Source: Hyphomonadaceae bacterium
Lineage (GTDB): Bacteria; Pseudomonadota; Alphaproteobacteria; Caulobacterales; Hyphomonadaceae
Direction of reading: 5' to 3'
Length of the DNA stretch: 51,995 nt
Assembly: GCA_022844475.1 (NCBI GenBank)
Contig: JALHLR010000026.1
Coordinates: 1-51,995 of the forward strand
Shown: piece by piece, positions 7,107-15,687 of the stretch
How positions within the stretch are numbered: position 1 is the first letter of the stretch
How the letters are laid out: the number at the start of each line of letters is the position of its first letter
The notes under the pieces: model-generated
Databases searched by the model: none
What the model was told of the DNA's origin: nothing
Seen by the model: only the letters and a program-made list of their open reading frames with translations
Program-made: the position numbers and the translations under genes

Positions 7107-8141
7107 TCAGGGGATGATTCGGCTGCGGGCGATTGCGTCCGCAACACGGTTGGCGGCGCGGCCTTCGCTCTGGGCCCGGTCGAGGACGTCGCCAAGGGTC
7201 TGGATGAGGCGCTGGAGCTTTGCTTCCACCCAGGCGGGGTCGTAGGCGCCAGAGATTTCGGAAGCGACATTGATGATTCCTCCGCCATTGATGACGTAGT
7301 CGGGGGCGTAGACGACGCCCTTCTCGCTTAGGCGATCGCCCATTTCGGGCGTGGCGAGCTGGTTGTTGGCGCCGCCAGCGACCACGCGCACGCGCAGGCG
7401 CGGGAGCGTCTCAGGGTTGATGACCGCGCCGAGAGCGTTCGGCGAGAAGATGTCCGCGGCAACATCGTAGATGTCGGCAGGGTCGACGACTTGTGCGCCG
7501 GTTGCGCGTGCGACCTGGTCGACCGCTTCGGCGTTCACGTCGGTGATGACGAGCTTTGCGCCTGCGCTGGCCAGATGACTGCAGAGATAACCGCCGACAT
7601 GACCCACGCCCTGTACCGCGATGGTGCGGTTGGTGAGGTCATCCGTGCCGAAGGCGCGCAGGGCGGCGGCCTTGAGACCGAGGAACACGCCCTTGGCTGT
7701 CACGGGAGAAGGATCTCCGCTGGCGGCCTTGCCGGTGGAGAGGCCCGAAACGAACTTCGTCTCTTCTGCAGCGAAGGCCATGTCCTGCACGGAGACACCG
7801 ACGTCTTCTGCCGACCAGTACGTCCCATTGAGCGAGTTGATGGCGCGGCCAAGGGCGCGGAACAGGTCGGGGGTCTTGTCGGTTCGTGAATTGCCCCAGA
7901 TCACCGCCTTGCCGCCACCGAGCGGCAGGTCGGCCATGGCGTTCTTGTAGCTCATGCCTTCGGAGAGGCGCAGCGCGTCGACAAAGGCGTCATCTGAGGA
8001 GGCGTATTTCCACATGCGACAACCGCCAGCAGCGGGTCCGCGCACTGTGGAGTGAAGCGCGATGATCGCGCGGAGGCCGGTCTTCGCATCAAAGAAGTGG
8101 TGCACACTCTCGTGGCCGGCGAAGGCAGGCTTGTCGAACAT
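7107..8141 (-). CDS. Leucine/Glu/Phe/Val dehydrogenase
   Basis: A 344-aa NAD-dependent amino-acid dehydrogenase of the leucine-dehydrogenase branch, which reversibly deaminates branched-chain or related amino acids to 2-oxo acids. The substrate domain has AAGGCRMW (38-45), Lys66 (MSYKNAMA) and catalytic Lys78 (LPLGGGKAV), plus Asp113 in AEDVG. The Rossmann domain has GVGHVG at 178-183 and Asp201 for NAD. The length is that of leucine rather than glutamate dehydrogenases. A 12-bp palindrome (TTCTCCGGAGAA, 8146-8157) overlaps its Shine-Dalgarno sequence. The M19 dipeptidase gene upstream ends 176 nt away; a link through dipeptide and amino-acid catabolism is plausible but unproven. Confidence 0.92.
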   Translation of the reverse strand: MFDKPAFAGHESVHHFFDAKTGLRAIIALHSTVRGPAAGGCRMWKYASSDDAFVDALRLSEGMSYKNAMADLPLGGGKAVIWGNSRTDKTPDLFRALGRAINSLNGTYWSAEDVGVSVQDMAFAAEETKFVSGLSTGKAASGDPSPVTAKGVFLGLKAAALRAFGTDDLTNRTIAVQGVGHVGGYLCSHLASAGAKLVITDVNAEAVDQVARATGAQVVDPADIYDVAADIFSPNALGAVINPETLPRLRVRVVAGGANNQLATPEMGDRLSEKGVVYAPDYVINGGGIINVASEISGAYDPAWVEAKLQRLIQTLGDVLDRAQSEGRAANRVADAIARSRIIP

Positions 8142-8145
8142 CGGT

Positions 8146-8157
8146 TTCTCCGGAGAA
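8146..8157. promoter_or_regulatory. Palindrome over the ribosome-binding site of the leucine-dehydrogenase-type gene
   Basis: A perfect 12-bp palindrome, TTCTCCGGAGAA, lies 4 nt before the ATG at 8141 and contains the GGAGA Shine-Dalgarno core on the minus strand. It could be an operator half-site or a local RNA fold limiting ribosome access. It may equally be chance in GC-rich DNA. Confidence 0.3.
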
Positions 8158-8317
8158 CGCTGAAGGGATCAGTGTCAGCGCAGTCTGGCGCGCGTATAGC
8201 CCCAAGTGCAGACGGGGTGAACATCGCAGCGGAGCATGAAATTGCTTATCGCAGGGCAATCAGCGCCGCCTGTGGCCATAGCCTTGCCAATAAGCGGAGG
8301 ACTCGCGCCGGGAGGAC

Positions 8318-9625
8318 CTACTGCGAGGACCCAGCCTTAGCGGCCGCCGCCTCCGCCTGGCGCATGACACGCAGGAAATTGCCGCCCCAGATCTTCTTGA
8401 TGTCCTCCGCCGCGTAGCCACGGCGGACGAGCCCAAGCGTCACAGCGAAGGAGGCGCTAGCATCGGCATAGCCTTCAATACCGCTGCCGTGATTGAAATC
8501 CGTGCCGATGCCGACATGGTCGATGCCGATGCGTTTCACGATGTAGTCGATGTGGTCGATCATCGTGTCGATCGTTGCGGGCCCAAGCGCCTCGCGGATC
8601 GATGTCGTGAACGTCTCTCGCGCCGCGGGATCGGGAAGTTCCCAGTAGAGTTCGTAGGGATAGGAATAGGTCTCGGGCAGGCCCGCAGCGCTTCGCGCCT
8701 TCCTTATCGCCTCCAGCTTTTCCGGCGTCGAGAAGTTGACAAGGTAAGCCGTGAACGGCGCGACGTGGATGACGCCCCCGGTCTGTCCGATACGATCGAT
8801 TTCCTCGTCCGAAAGATTGCGTGTTGCGTCCGAGATGGCGCGCACGTTCGAGTGGCTGGCGATCACGGGCGTCTTCGAGCGGGCGATGGTTGCAAGCGTC
8901 GCGGCCTTAGATGCCTGAGACACATCGACCACGCCGCCGAGCGCGTTGATCCGATCGATCGCGGCCAGCCCCAGCGCCGACAGCCCACCATGTGCGTCCG
9001 GCTCGTACTGTTTGCTGGCAGGGTCGTGGAACGGACGCGAGGAGTCCGAGAAATCATTGTGCGCAAGATGGTTCAGGGCAAAAACCCGCACGCCTGCCTC
9101 GTAGAAAGTGTCGATCGCAGCCACCTGCCCTTCGAGAGCCCTTGCGTTCTGGAAGCCGAGGATCAGCGCCGTCCTGCCGCTTGTACGGATCGCGAGGATC
9201 TCATCGGCTGATCTTGCAATCGCCACCATGTCGGCGTTGGCCGCCGCCAGCGCCTGGATAGCTGCAAGCTTCTCATCCGCTTCCACGCGCGCCTTCCTGT
9301 CGTCTTCCCGCGTGCGTGGACCAGGTCCCACGGCGATCGCCATGACGACAGCGCCCACGCCCCCAGCCTTGAGCTTTTCGGGGGATACCTTTGACGAGCC
9401 GTCGGCGCTGAGGAAATTGGCAGCGGTGGAGGGAACCACTATGTCGGCATGCGCATCCAGAGCGAGGCTCTCCTGATGGATCGCCCGGGCGGATTCAACG
9501 ATAGCCGCCTCGCTTGGCGCCTGGTCTGGTACGGCAGCCTTTTCTGCAGGGGCGCAGCTGACCAGCGACAACGCAAAGGCGAGCGCCACGAACGACCGGC
9601 GCGAGAGGGGGGTCACCTGCGGCAT
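8318..9625 (-). CDS. Membrane dipeptidase, peptidase family M19, lipoprotein
   Basis: A protein of about 435 aa with an N-terminal RR-containing signal (SRRSFVALAFALSLVSC) ending in a lipobox Cys near residue 24, so probably a periplasmic lipid-anchored enzyme, possibly Tat-exported. The M19 metal motifs are visible: DAHADIV (His-x-Asp), NHLAHNDFSDSS, the ASHSNVR histidine and GIGTDFNHG. The bridging-Glu position (IEGG in mammalian dipeptidase) reads GFQNA, a Gln variant that I believe occurs in part of the family. It should cleave dipeptides with broad specificity. I chose ATG 9625 because it places the signal peptide at the extreme N-terminus; an ATG 33 nt earlier is possible. Confidence 0.9.
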   Translation of the reverse strand: MPQVTPLSRRSFVALAFALSLVSCAPAEKAAVPDQAPSEAAIVESARAIHQESLALDAHADIVVPSTAANFLSADGSSKVSPEKLKAGGVGAVVMAIAVGPGPRTREDDRKARVEADEKLAAIQALAAANADMVAIARSADEILAIRTSGRTALILGFQNARALEGQVAAIDTFYEAGVRVFALNHLAHNDFSDSSRPFHDPASKQYEPDAHGGLSALGLAAIDRINALGGVVDVSQASKAATLATIARSKTPVIASHSNVRAISDATRNLSDEEIDRIGQTGGVIHVAPFTAYLVNFSTPEKLEAIRKARSAAGLPETYSYPYELYWELPDPAARETFTTSIREALGPATIDTMIDHIDYIVKRIGIDHVGIGTDFNHGSGIEGYADASASFAVTLGLVRRGYAAEDIKKIWGGNFLRVMRQAEAAAAKAGSSQ

Positions 9626-9756
9626 GACTTGCGCTCCATGGCGTGAGCCGATCGCCACGCGTTGGAAGCGGTGTTTTCATGACGCTTGGGCGGGGGCAAG
9701 TATGCCGCTACGGCACAACTTGCTGCCAAACCTGAACCGGATGGCTTCTAGCAGGC

Positions 9757-10848
9757 TTACTCGAACAAAGCGTCCGCGGCGCCCGCATCGTCCGGGCGGA
9801 TCAATTGATCCAGCGCGATCTTCAGCGGGCCCTGCTGTTCGCTGCGGTCGGCGACCCACAGGTTCATTTCGAGCGCGCCACCTTCGAGGGCGCGCATGCG
9901 GGCGCGCCAGCTCTGCGCTTCCCATGCTAGTTCCTGCAGGAAAAGAGCGCCTTCGCGGCCTGAGAGGCCGGAGCCGGCGGCGCTTTCAACGACCTGAGTG
10001 AGATTGGCGTAGCCCTGCTTCGCGGCGGAGAGGACGAGGTCGGCGACGGAGGCGCGGCGGATCGTCTTGAACCCGGCGAGCGTGAGAAGCTCCTCGATCT
10101 CGTCGTTGGTGGCGAGCTGTGGTTCGGCCCAGGCGGAGGCGAAAGCCTGCGGCGGCGTTTTCTTGGTGCGGCGCGTGGTATCGACGAAGACCCAACGGCC
10201 GCCAGCGTCGAGCGCGCGGAAGACGCGACCGACGAGGCCAGCCTTGTGATCGGAGTAAGCGAAGGCTTCGACGCTGACGATTGCTGGCAGCGCGCCATCC
10301 TGGAAGCCGCGCGGACGGTCCACTTCGCTGACAGTGAACGCGGCGTTGGCGACGAGCTGGTTGAGGCGGGAGACGCAGGCGGCGCGCCATTCGTTCGCGA
10401 TCGGCTTGCGATCGGACTGTGCGGCGAACGCGTTCAGGAGCGACGCATCGGCACCGATGAAGCCGATTGCTCCAGAGCGGTCCGCCAGTTCGAGCGCCGC
10501 GTCGATCATGTGGGTGTCGAGCGCGAAGGAACCGGGCGACAGCCTGCCCTCGCCCCAGAGAGTCTCGAGAGCGCGGATGCGGATTTCACCGCCGTCGAGC
10601 GGCGGCGCAGCCGGCGCGGGCGCAGCCGGGATCGGAGCGATGGAGGCGGGCGGCTCAGCCTTGGCAGGCTCGGGTGTCACGGGCGCCTTCGCGGCTTCGG
10701 CTTTCGGCGCGTCAGCCTTGGCCGCTGTCTTGTCTTCCGACGCAGCTGCCTCGCCTTCCAACGGCGGGACGTAGTCGCGGCCGCTCCACCAGGCGCCAAG
10801 GCGCCCGGCGACATCGCCGCCTGCCATCTTTTTCACTTGCGCAAGCAT
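9757..10848 (-). CDS. SAM-methyltransferase-like protein with Ala/Pro-rich linker
   Basis: A protein of about 363 aa. A short N-terminal part (GRLGAWWSGRDYVPP) is followed by a low-complexity Ala/Pro/Glu/Lys linker of roughly 50 residues, then a globular domain resembling a class I methyltransferase: GAIGFIGADAS in the motif-I position, an internal VSVEAFAYSDHKAGLVGRVFRALDAGGRWVFVD segment resembling the post-motif strand and helix, and LLTLAGFKTIRRA as a typical C-terminal helix. Motif I is degenerate (no GxGxG), so catalytic activity is uncertain. The start is ambiguous: ATG 10848 is chosen; GTG 10887 and a downstream ATG are alternatives. It lies 88 nt downstream of the alpha/beta hydrolase gene on the same strand. 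Confidence 0.65.
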   Translation of the reverse strand: MLAQVKKMAGGDVAGRLGAWWSGRDYVPPLEGEAAASEDKTAAKADAPKAEAAKAPVTPEPAKAEPPASIAPIPAAPAPAAPPLDGGEIRIRALETLWGEGRLSPGSFALDTHMIDAALELADRSGAIGFIGADASLLNAFAAQSDRKPIANEWRAACVSRLNQLVANAAFTVSEVDRPRGFQDGALPAIVSVEAFAYSDHKAGLVGRVFRALDAGGRWVFVDTTRRTKKTPPQAFASAWAEPQLATNDEIEELLTLAGFKTIRRASVADLVLSAAKQGYANLTQVVESAAGSGLSGREGALFLQELAWEAQSWRARMRALEGGALEMNLWVADRSEQQGPLKIALDQLIRPDDAGAADALFE

Positions 10849-10936
10849 CCCGCGCGCGACCCTTGAATGCACTTCACCAGAGCGCACAGACTAAACGGCT
10901 TTGGTTAATTTTCGGGCTTCATGGAACCCACGAATT

Positions 10937-12124
10937 TCAACGGTTTGCGGCCCGATTCCCCAGCCAGGGCAACGGCGGCGCACCTGACGGACGGGGTGAT
11001 TCCGGGTCTCTGGCGAAGGCGAGGATATCGCCCCAGACCTTGTGAGCCTGAAGGTCGTTCAGGAGCAGGTGGTAGCCGTTCAGGTAGTAGGCCGTCTGGA
11101 CATGGGGCGGCATCTTGGCCGTGGCGCGCTGAACGCCCTCGACGGGGATCATCTCGTCTCTGGCGCCGTAAAGCATGAGCGTAGGCACGCTGCCCGGCAG
11201 GCGGGAGATCATCTGGTCCGCCTCCTCCATGATCGAGACGACGCCAAAGACGCTGTCGATCCGGTTGGACTTCTGGACGAACGGGTCAAACCACATCTCA
11301 CGCAGCTTGCGATTGTTGTCAGTGGCTACGATGCGGACGCCGTCGGGCGGCACGACGACCCAGTCGGGCCGGACGTGGGATGCGACCCAGAGGCTGGCGC
11401 TGTAGAGAAGGGGCAGCGCCCCCCACCCACGAAATCCGGGACCAGAGAGAATCAGAGCGTCAGGCTGGCTGGCGCCCGGGTCGGCGAAGGTGGTGACGGC
11501 GACGGCGGCGCCCATGCTTTCGCCGACGACGGCGACCTTCGCGCCCGGGTGTCGCGAGCGTGCGACCTCGACAGCGGTTTGGAGATCCTTTCGCATGACA
11601 GCGTGGCTGGGCCAGATCATCCAGCCGGGCGACCGGCCGAAGCCGCGCTGGTCGTATGCGTAGACGGTGGCGCCGTTGGCGGACCACCATTCGCCAGCAT
11701 CAACGAACGCGCCGGCATAGTCGTTCATGCCGTGCACGGCGATGACCACGACATCAGGCTCGGCAGCGTAGACCTCGACGGCGGCGGCGCAGGTGGACTC
11801 GGATGCGGCTGCAGCCGTGCCGAGATCGATGCCGCCACCGTCATCGCATGGTCCGGCGCCCTGCCCGGGTGCACGGGCGCGGTATGTGTCAAGGCCAAGG
11901 CGGGCCCCGTCAAAGCTGGTGAACCAAGTGTCGGAGAAGCCGGGCGCCGGGACGGCCGCGGGAGCCAGCGCTTTCTGCTGAAGCGGCACGCATGCGGAAA
12001 TGAGCAAGGACAGGACGGTGGCCGCAAGCCACTGCTTCCGTAGCCTTGACGGCTCCCAACTCCTGTCTCGCCCAGCGAGGGGGAGGCGGGAACCGTTCGC
12101 ATTGATGGCGCCTTGTGCCGTCAT
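10937..12124 (-). CDS. Alpha/beta hydrolase lipoprotein (lysophospholipase-like)
   Basis: A 395-aa serine hydrolase of the monoacylglycerol lipase/lysophospholipase (Hydrolase_4) type. The catalytic triad is visible: Ser203 in GESMG, Asp323 in YGARDEM and His352 in NGYHLLL, with the oxyanion motif HGMND at 131-135 and YDQRGFGRS. A hydrophobic stretch ending LLISAC (Cys45) is a plausible lipobox, placing it in the envelope, although the region before it is long for a signal peptide and no later start codon is available. An unusual Ala/Gly/Ser-rich insertion with two Cys (93 and 112) occupies about residues 85-120. It is divergent from the pirin gene. Confidence 0.87.
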   Translation of the reverse strand: MTAQGAINANGSRLPLAGRDRSWEPSRLRKQWLAATVLSLLISACVPLQQKALAPAAVPAPGFSDTWFTSFDGARLGLDTYRARAPGQGAGPCDDGGGIDLGTAAAASESTCAAAVEVYAAEPDVVVIAVHGMNDYAGAFVDAGEWWSANGATVYAYDQRGFGRSPGWMIWPSHAVMRKDLQTAVEVARSRHPGAKVAVVGESMGAAVAVTTFADPGASQPDALILSGPGFRGWGALPLLYSASLWVASHVRPDWVVVPPDGVRIVATDNNRKLREMWFDPFVQKSNRIDSVFGVVSIMEEADQMISRLPGSVPTLMLYGARDEMIPVEGVQRATAKMPPHVQTAYYLNGYHLLLNDLQAHKVWGDILAFARDPESPRPSGAPPLPWLGNRAANR

Positions 12125-12186
12125 CCGCCTACTTTGCCGTCATGAGCGCTGTCGTCCATACTCAACCGCAGACAGAGGAAGTTGCC

Positions 12187-13146
12187 ATGCCCGACGCCAT
12201 CGAGATGATTATCGAGCCGCGCGAGCGGGACCTGGGAGGATTCTCCGTGCGCCGGCTGTTGCCTTTTGCAACGCGGCGCAATGTAGGGCCGTTCGTCTTC
12301 TTCGACCATCTGGGGCCCGCAGTGTTGCCGGCAGGCAAGGGCATCGACGTCCGCTCGCACCCACATATCGGACTGGCGACGGTAACGTGGCTGTTTGATG
12401 GGGCGCTGGACCATCGCGACAGTACTGGAACTCACCAGACCATTCGGCCGGGCGCAGTTAACTGGATGACCTCTGGACGCGGCATCACACATTCAGAGCG
12501 CACACCCCATGCGGAACGCGAGGCAGGGCACCGCATCGAGGGGATCCAGACATGGGTGGCGCTGCCACGGAGCCATGAAGAACAAGCACCGAAATTCCAG
12601 CACTACCCCGCCGCAGTGCTGCCAAAGCTTGCGCTTGAGGGGGCGAGCGGCGTGCTGATCTCCGGATCTGCCTATGGCCATCACTCGCCTGTCGAGTTCC
12701 CGAGCGGCATATGCCAGCTGGTGCTGACAGCGGAACACGACACGACGTTCGAGGCTCCCGATGCTGATGAACTTTGCCTCTACGTGGTGGAGGGTGCGGC
12801 AGAGGTGGAGGGTAGGCATGTTGGCCAGGCGACAATGGCGATCCTGTCGCAGCAGCGGCCTTGCCGGGTGAAGCTGACCGCGGGGACACGGATCATGTTT
12901 GCGGGCGGCGAAAAGCTGGACGGGCCGCGCTTTCTCGACTGGAACTTCGTGGCGTCGTCCAAGGAGCGGCTGGCGAAGGCGGCGGCGGACTGGCGTGCAT
13001 CGATCGCAGGCGCCTTTGACGGGACATGCTTCACGCAACCGCCTGGCGAGACGCACTGGATCCCCCTCCCCGGCGATCCGCAGCCTCCGGGGATCGATCA
13101 TATACCCGATGATCATGACGAGAAGCACACGGAGTGGAGGAGCTGA
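12187..13146 (+). CDS. Pirin family protein
   Basis: A 319-aa bicupin. The N-terminal cupin has IIEPRERDLGGFSVRRLLPF, the metal-ligand HPHIGLATVTW and GRGITHSERTP; the C-terminal cupin domain follows around FAGGEKLDGPRFLDWNF. Bacterial pirins bind Fe or another metal; some have quercetinase activity and others regulatory roles, and none of these can be chosen here. I took ATG 12187 because GAGGAAG precedes it and the family begins only a few residues before the IIxPRERDLG motif. ATG 12142 or earlier starts would add 15-24 residues. It is divergent from the hydrolase gene with 62 nt between starts. Confidence 0.88.
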   Translation: MPDAIEMIIEPRERDLGGFSVRRLLPFATRRNVGPFVFFDHLGPAVLPAGKGIDVRSHPHIGLATVTWLFDGALDHRDSTGTHQTIRPGAVNWMTSGRGITHSERTPHAEREAGHRIEGIQTWVALPRSHEEQAPKFQHYPAAVLPKLALEGASGVLISGSAYGHHSPVEFPSGICQLVLTAEHDTTFEAPDADELCLYVVEGAAEVEGRHVGQATMAILSQQRPCRVKLTAGTRIMFAGGEKLDGPRFLDWNFVASSKERLAKAAADWRASIAGAFDGTCFTQPPGETHWIPLPGDPQPPGIDHIPDDHDEKHTEWRS

Positions 13147-13205
13147 GCGGCACTTGCTCCCTCGACCGCGCGCGATAGTGTGCGCGGAAATCGAGGGAGA
13201 CCCGG

Positions 13206-14924
13206 ATGAAATTGCCTGCGCTGACGGCTGTATCGGCCGCGCTGATGAGCATCGGACTGGCCGGGTGCGGCCCCACGGAGCCTGCCGCACCAGCGGCGCC
13301 CGCGGCTGACGCCAACGCCGTCACCTCGACGCTCTCCACATCGCCGGAGATCGTGGCAGCAGACATTGCCGCTCGCATCAAGGAGCTGGCGGACGACAGG
13401 TATGAGGGTCGCGGCCCGGGTGATCCGGAAGGCGAGAAAGCAGCTGACTGGATTGCAGCCGAGATGAAGCGCATCGGTCTCGCGCCGGGCAATCCGGACG
13501 GGACGTACTTTCAGGTCGTGAAGATGGTCGCGCAGACGGCGGACCCGAAGACGTCATCCCTGAAAATCGCTGGTCCGGGCGACAAGGCGTGGGACCTGAG
13601 GATGGGACCCGATGCGGTGTTCATCACCAAGGACCAGAAGAACAATACCGTGTCGTTCACGGATTCCGATCTGGTGTTCGTCGGCTATGGCGTTGTCGCG
13701 CCAGAGGCCACCTGGAACGACTACGCTGGCGTCGACGTGAAGGGCAAGACGGTCGTGATGTTCGTCAATGACCCGGGCTTTGTGACCAACGACAACACGC
13801 TCTTCAACGGCAAGGCGATGACGTATTACGGCCGCTGGACCTACAAGTTCGAGGAAGCGGCGCGGCAGGGCGCGACGGCGGCGCTGATCATCCATGAGGA
13901 GAAGCCGGCATCCTATGGGTGGGGCGTTGTGGAAGGATCGTGGACCGGCGAGCAGGCCGATCTCGTGCGCAATGATGGCGGGGCGAGCCGCGCGAAGCTG
14001 GAGGGCTGGATCCAGCTCAGCCACGCGACGGAGCTTTTCAAGGCGGCCGGGCTCGACATCGACAAGATGCGCGCTGCTGCCAACAAGCGCGGCTTCAAGC
14101 CTGTGCCGATGACGGGACTCAAGGCGTCGGCGACTATCAACCAGACGATCGACTTCAAGGACTCGCGCAATGTGATCGGGACCGTGAAGGGCTCCGAGGC
14201 GCCGGATGAGCATGTCCTGCTCATGGCGCACTGGGATCACCTCGGCAAAGGCACGAGCGATGATCCGAATGCGGACGTGATCAACAATGGCGCCGTCGAC
14301 AACGCCACCGGCACGGCGGCGATCCTGGAGATCGGCGAGAAGGTGGCGGCGGGGCCGCAGCCGAAGCGGTCGGTGACAGTGCTGGCGGTGACGCTGGAAG
14401 AGTCGGGCCTGCTGGGCTCGGCCTACTTCGGCGAGAACCCGCTCATGCCGCTGAAGAACATCGTCGGCGGCATCAATATCGATGCGATGCAACCCACAGG
14501 CATGGCCAAGGATCTTCTCGTGATTGGGGCTGGCGCCTCGCAGCTCGAAGATGCCCTGAATACCGTGCTGGCAGAATCCGGACGTGTCATTCGTCCGGAC
14601 CCTTCGCCCGAGAATGGATACTTCTATCGCTCGGACCATATCAGCCTCGCCAAGAAGGGCGTGCCAATGCTCTACCCCGACAGCGGCATCGACCTCGTAA
14701 ATGGCGGGGTTGCGGCGGGCGAAGCCGCGGCGAAGACCTATACCGACAACGCCTATCACAAGCCGGCTGACGAATACCAAGACACCTGGGACCTGTCGGG
14801 CATCGAGGCGGACACAAAGGTTGCGACGGAGGTTGTCACCCGTCTCGCCAACTCGGCCGATTGGCCCAACTGGTATGAGGGCAACGAGTTCAGGGCGTTG
14901 CGCGACGCCCAGCGCGCGGAGTAG
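13206..14924 (+). CDS. Zinc aminopeptidase, peptidase family M28, lipoprotein
   Basis: A 572-aa exported enzyme. Signal peptide and lipobox LAGC (Cys21) are followed by a Pro/Ala spacer, a protease-associated (PA) insert in roughly the first half (DLVFVGYGVVAPEATWNDYAG), and the M28 catalytic domain. The metal ligands of the family are visible: MAHWDHLG, the bridging Asp in NNGAVDNATG, the Glu pair in TLEESGLLGS, Asp in INIDAM and a late His in the YHKPADEY region. It should remove N-terminal residues from peptides at the cell envelope. GAGGGAGA precedes the ATG. DUF4287 follows 3 nt after its stop. Confidence 0.92.
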   Translation: MKLPALTAVSAALMSIGLAGCGPTEPAAPAAPAADANAVTSTLSTSPEIVAADIAARIKELADDRYEGRGPGDPEGEKAADWIAAEMKRIGLAPGNPDGTYFQVVKMVAQTADPKTSSLKIAGPGDKAWDLRMGPDAVFITKDQKNNTVSFTDSDLVFVGYGVVAPEATWNDYAGVDVKGKTVVMFVNDPGFVTNDNTLFNGKAMTYYGRWTYKFEEAARQGATAALIIHEEKPASYGWGVVEGSWTGEQADLVRNDGGASRAKLEGWIQLSHATELFKAAGLDIDKMRAAANKRGFKPVPMTGLKASATINQTIDFKDSRNVIGTVKGSEAPDEHVLLMAHWDHLGKGTSDDPNADVINNGAVDNATGTAAILEIGEKVAAGPQPKRSVTVLAVTLEESGLLGSAYFGENPLMPLKNIVGGINIDAMQPTGMAKDLLVIGAGASQLEDALNTVLAESGRVIRPDPSPENGYFYRSDHISLAKKGVPMLYPDSGIDLVNGGVAAGEAAAKTYTDNAYHKPADEYQDTWDLSGIEADTKVATEVVTRLANSADWPNWYEGNEFRALRDAQRAE

Positions 14925-14927
14925 CCG

Positions 14928-15197
14928 ATGGCTGGGATGCCGGCGGGAATCCGCACCTATCTCGACAACGCCTCGAAGGCTTCGGGCAAGTCCGAGAAGG
15001 AGATGCTGGCCGTGCTGTCCAAGTCCGGGCTCAAGACGCATGGTGAGCTGCGCAGCCATGCGATGGAGGCGCTTGGTCTCGGGCATGGCCATGCGAATGC
15101 GCTGGTCGCCTACTATCTGAAGCCGGACTGGCAGTCGGGGGCGGCGGCAGTGAAGAAAGCTGCAACGAAAAAGAAGGCGCCAGCGAAGAAGACGTGA
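14928..15197 (+). CDS. DUF4287 domain protein
   Basis: An 89-aa soluble protein. The domain pattern is GIRTYLDNASKASGKSEKEMLAVL, then a LKTHGELRSHAMEALGLGHGHANALV core, which is the hallmark of DUF4287. The C-terminus is a basic KKAATKKKAPAKK tail like those of nucleic-acid-binding proteins. The start lies 3 nt after the M28 peptidase stop, so it is translated from the same transcript although no functional link is evident. The biochemical function of the family is unknown to me. Confidence 0.82.
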   Translation: MAGMPAGIRTYLDNASKASGKSEKEMLAVLSKSGLKTHGELRSHAMEALGLGHGHANALVAYYLKPDWQSGAAAVKKAATKKKAPAKKT

Positions 15198-15218
15198 GGC
15201 TTCTGCACTTGCCGCCCG

Positions 15219-15683
15219 TTACAGCGCCAGCGTCATGAACCGGCTGAACGGGTCGTCCTTGTAGTTGGCGAACGGGCCACAGAAGCGGAAGCCGGCTTTC
15301 TTGTAGAGGCCAATGGCGGGATCAAAGGCTGGTGTTGAGCCGGTCTCGAGCCAGAGATGCTTCATTCCGGCGGCGCGCGCCTCGGAGAGAATATGCTCAA
15401 GCATCGCCCTGCCCGCACCGCGGCCGAGGAAGGCGTCAGCCACGCGCATTGACTTGATCTCACCGCTCTCCTCATCGAGCCGTTTGAGAGCGCCCATCAC
15501 GGCGACCTCCTCACCGACCCAGCCGGTCCAGAAGGTGACGCCGGACTGACGCAGCTTGTCGATGTCAAAGGCATGTACGCTGTCCTGCGGCGAGTTCGCG
15601 TGCATGCCTTCGAGATGGCGGCGCACGAGCGCACGAGACTGCGATGCTGTCAGATCATCGATGCGAAATTCGATGTCGTGCAT
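15219..15683 (-). CDS. GNAT family N-acetyltransferase
   Basis: A 154-aa GNAT protein. The acetyl-CoA-binding motif appears as SMRVADAFLGRGAGRAMLEHI (the pyrophosphate loop RGAGRA near residue 88), followed by HLWLETG and IGLYKKAGFRFCGPF, which is typical of the YsnE/putative-acetyltransferase branch. It transfers acetyl to an amine of unknown identity. It starts only 4 nt after the argS stop, so it is the distal gene of the lipoprotein-argS-GNAT unit. It is convergent with the DUF4287 gene 21 nt away. Confidence 0.88.
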   Translation of the reverse strand: MHDIEFRIDDLTASQSRALVRRHLEGMHANSPQDSVHAFDIDKLRQSGVTFWTGWVGEEVAVMGALKRLDEESGEIKSMRVADAFLGRGAGRAMLEHILSEARAAGMKHLWLETGSTPAFDPAIGLYKKAGFRFCGPFANYKDDPFSRFMTLAL

Positions 15684-15687
15684 GTGT

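Noticed and set aside
8142..8317. TGATCC-like motifs as further ECF11 promoters (also near 6989)
   Set aside because: TGATC-like sequences occur but none has CGTA at the right distance.
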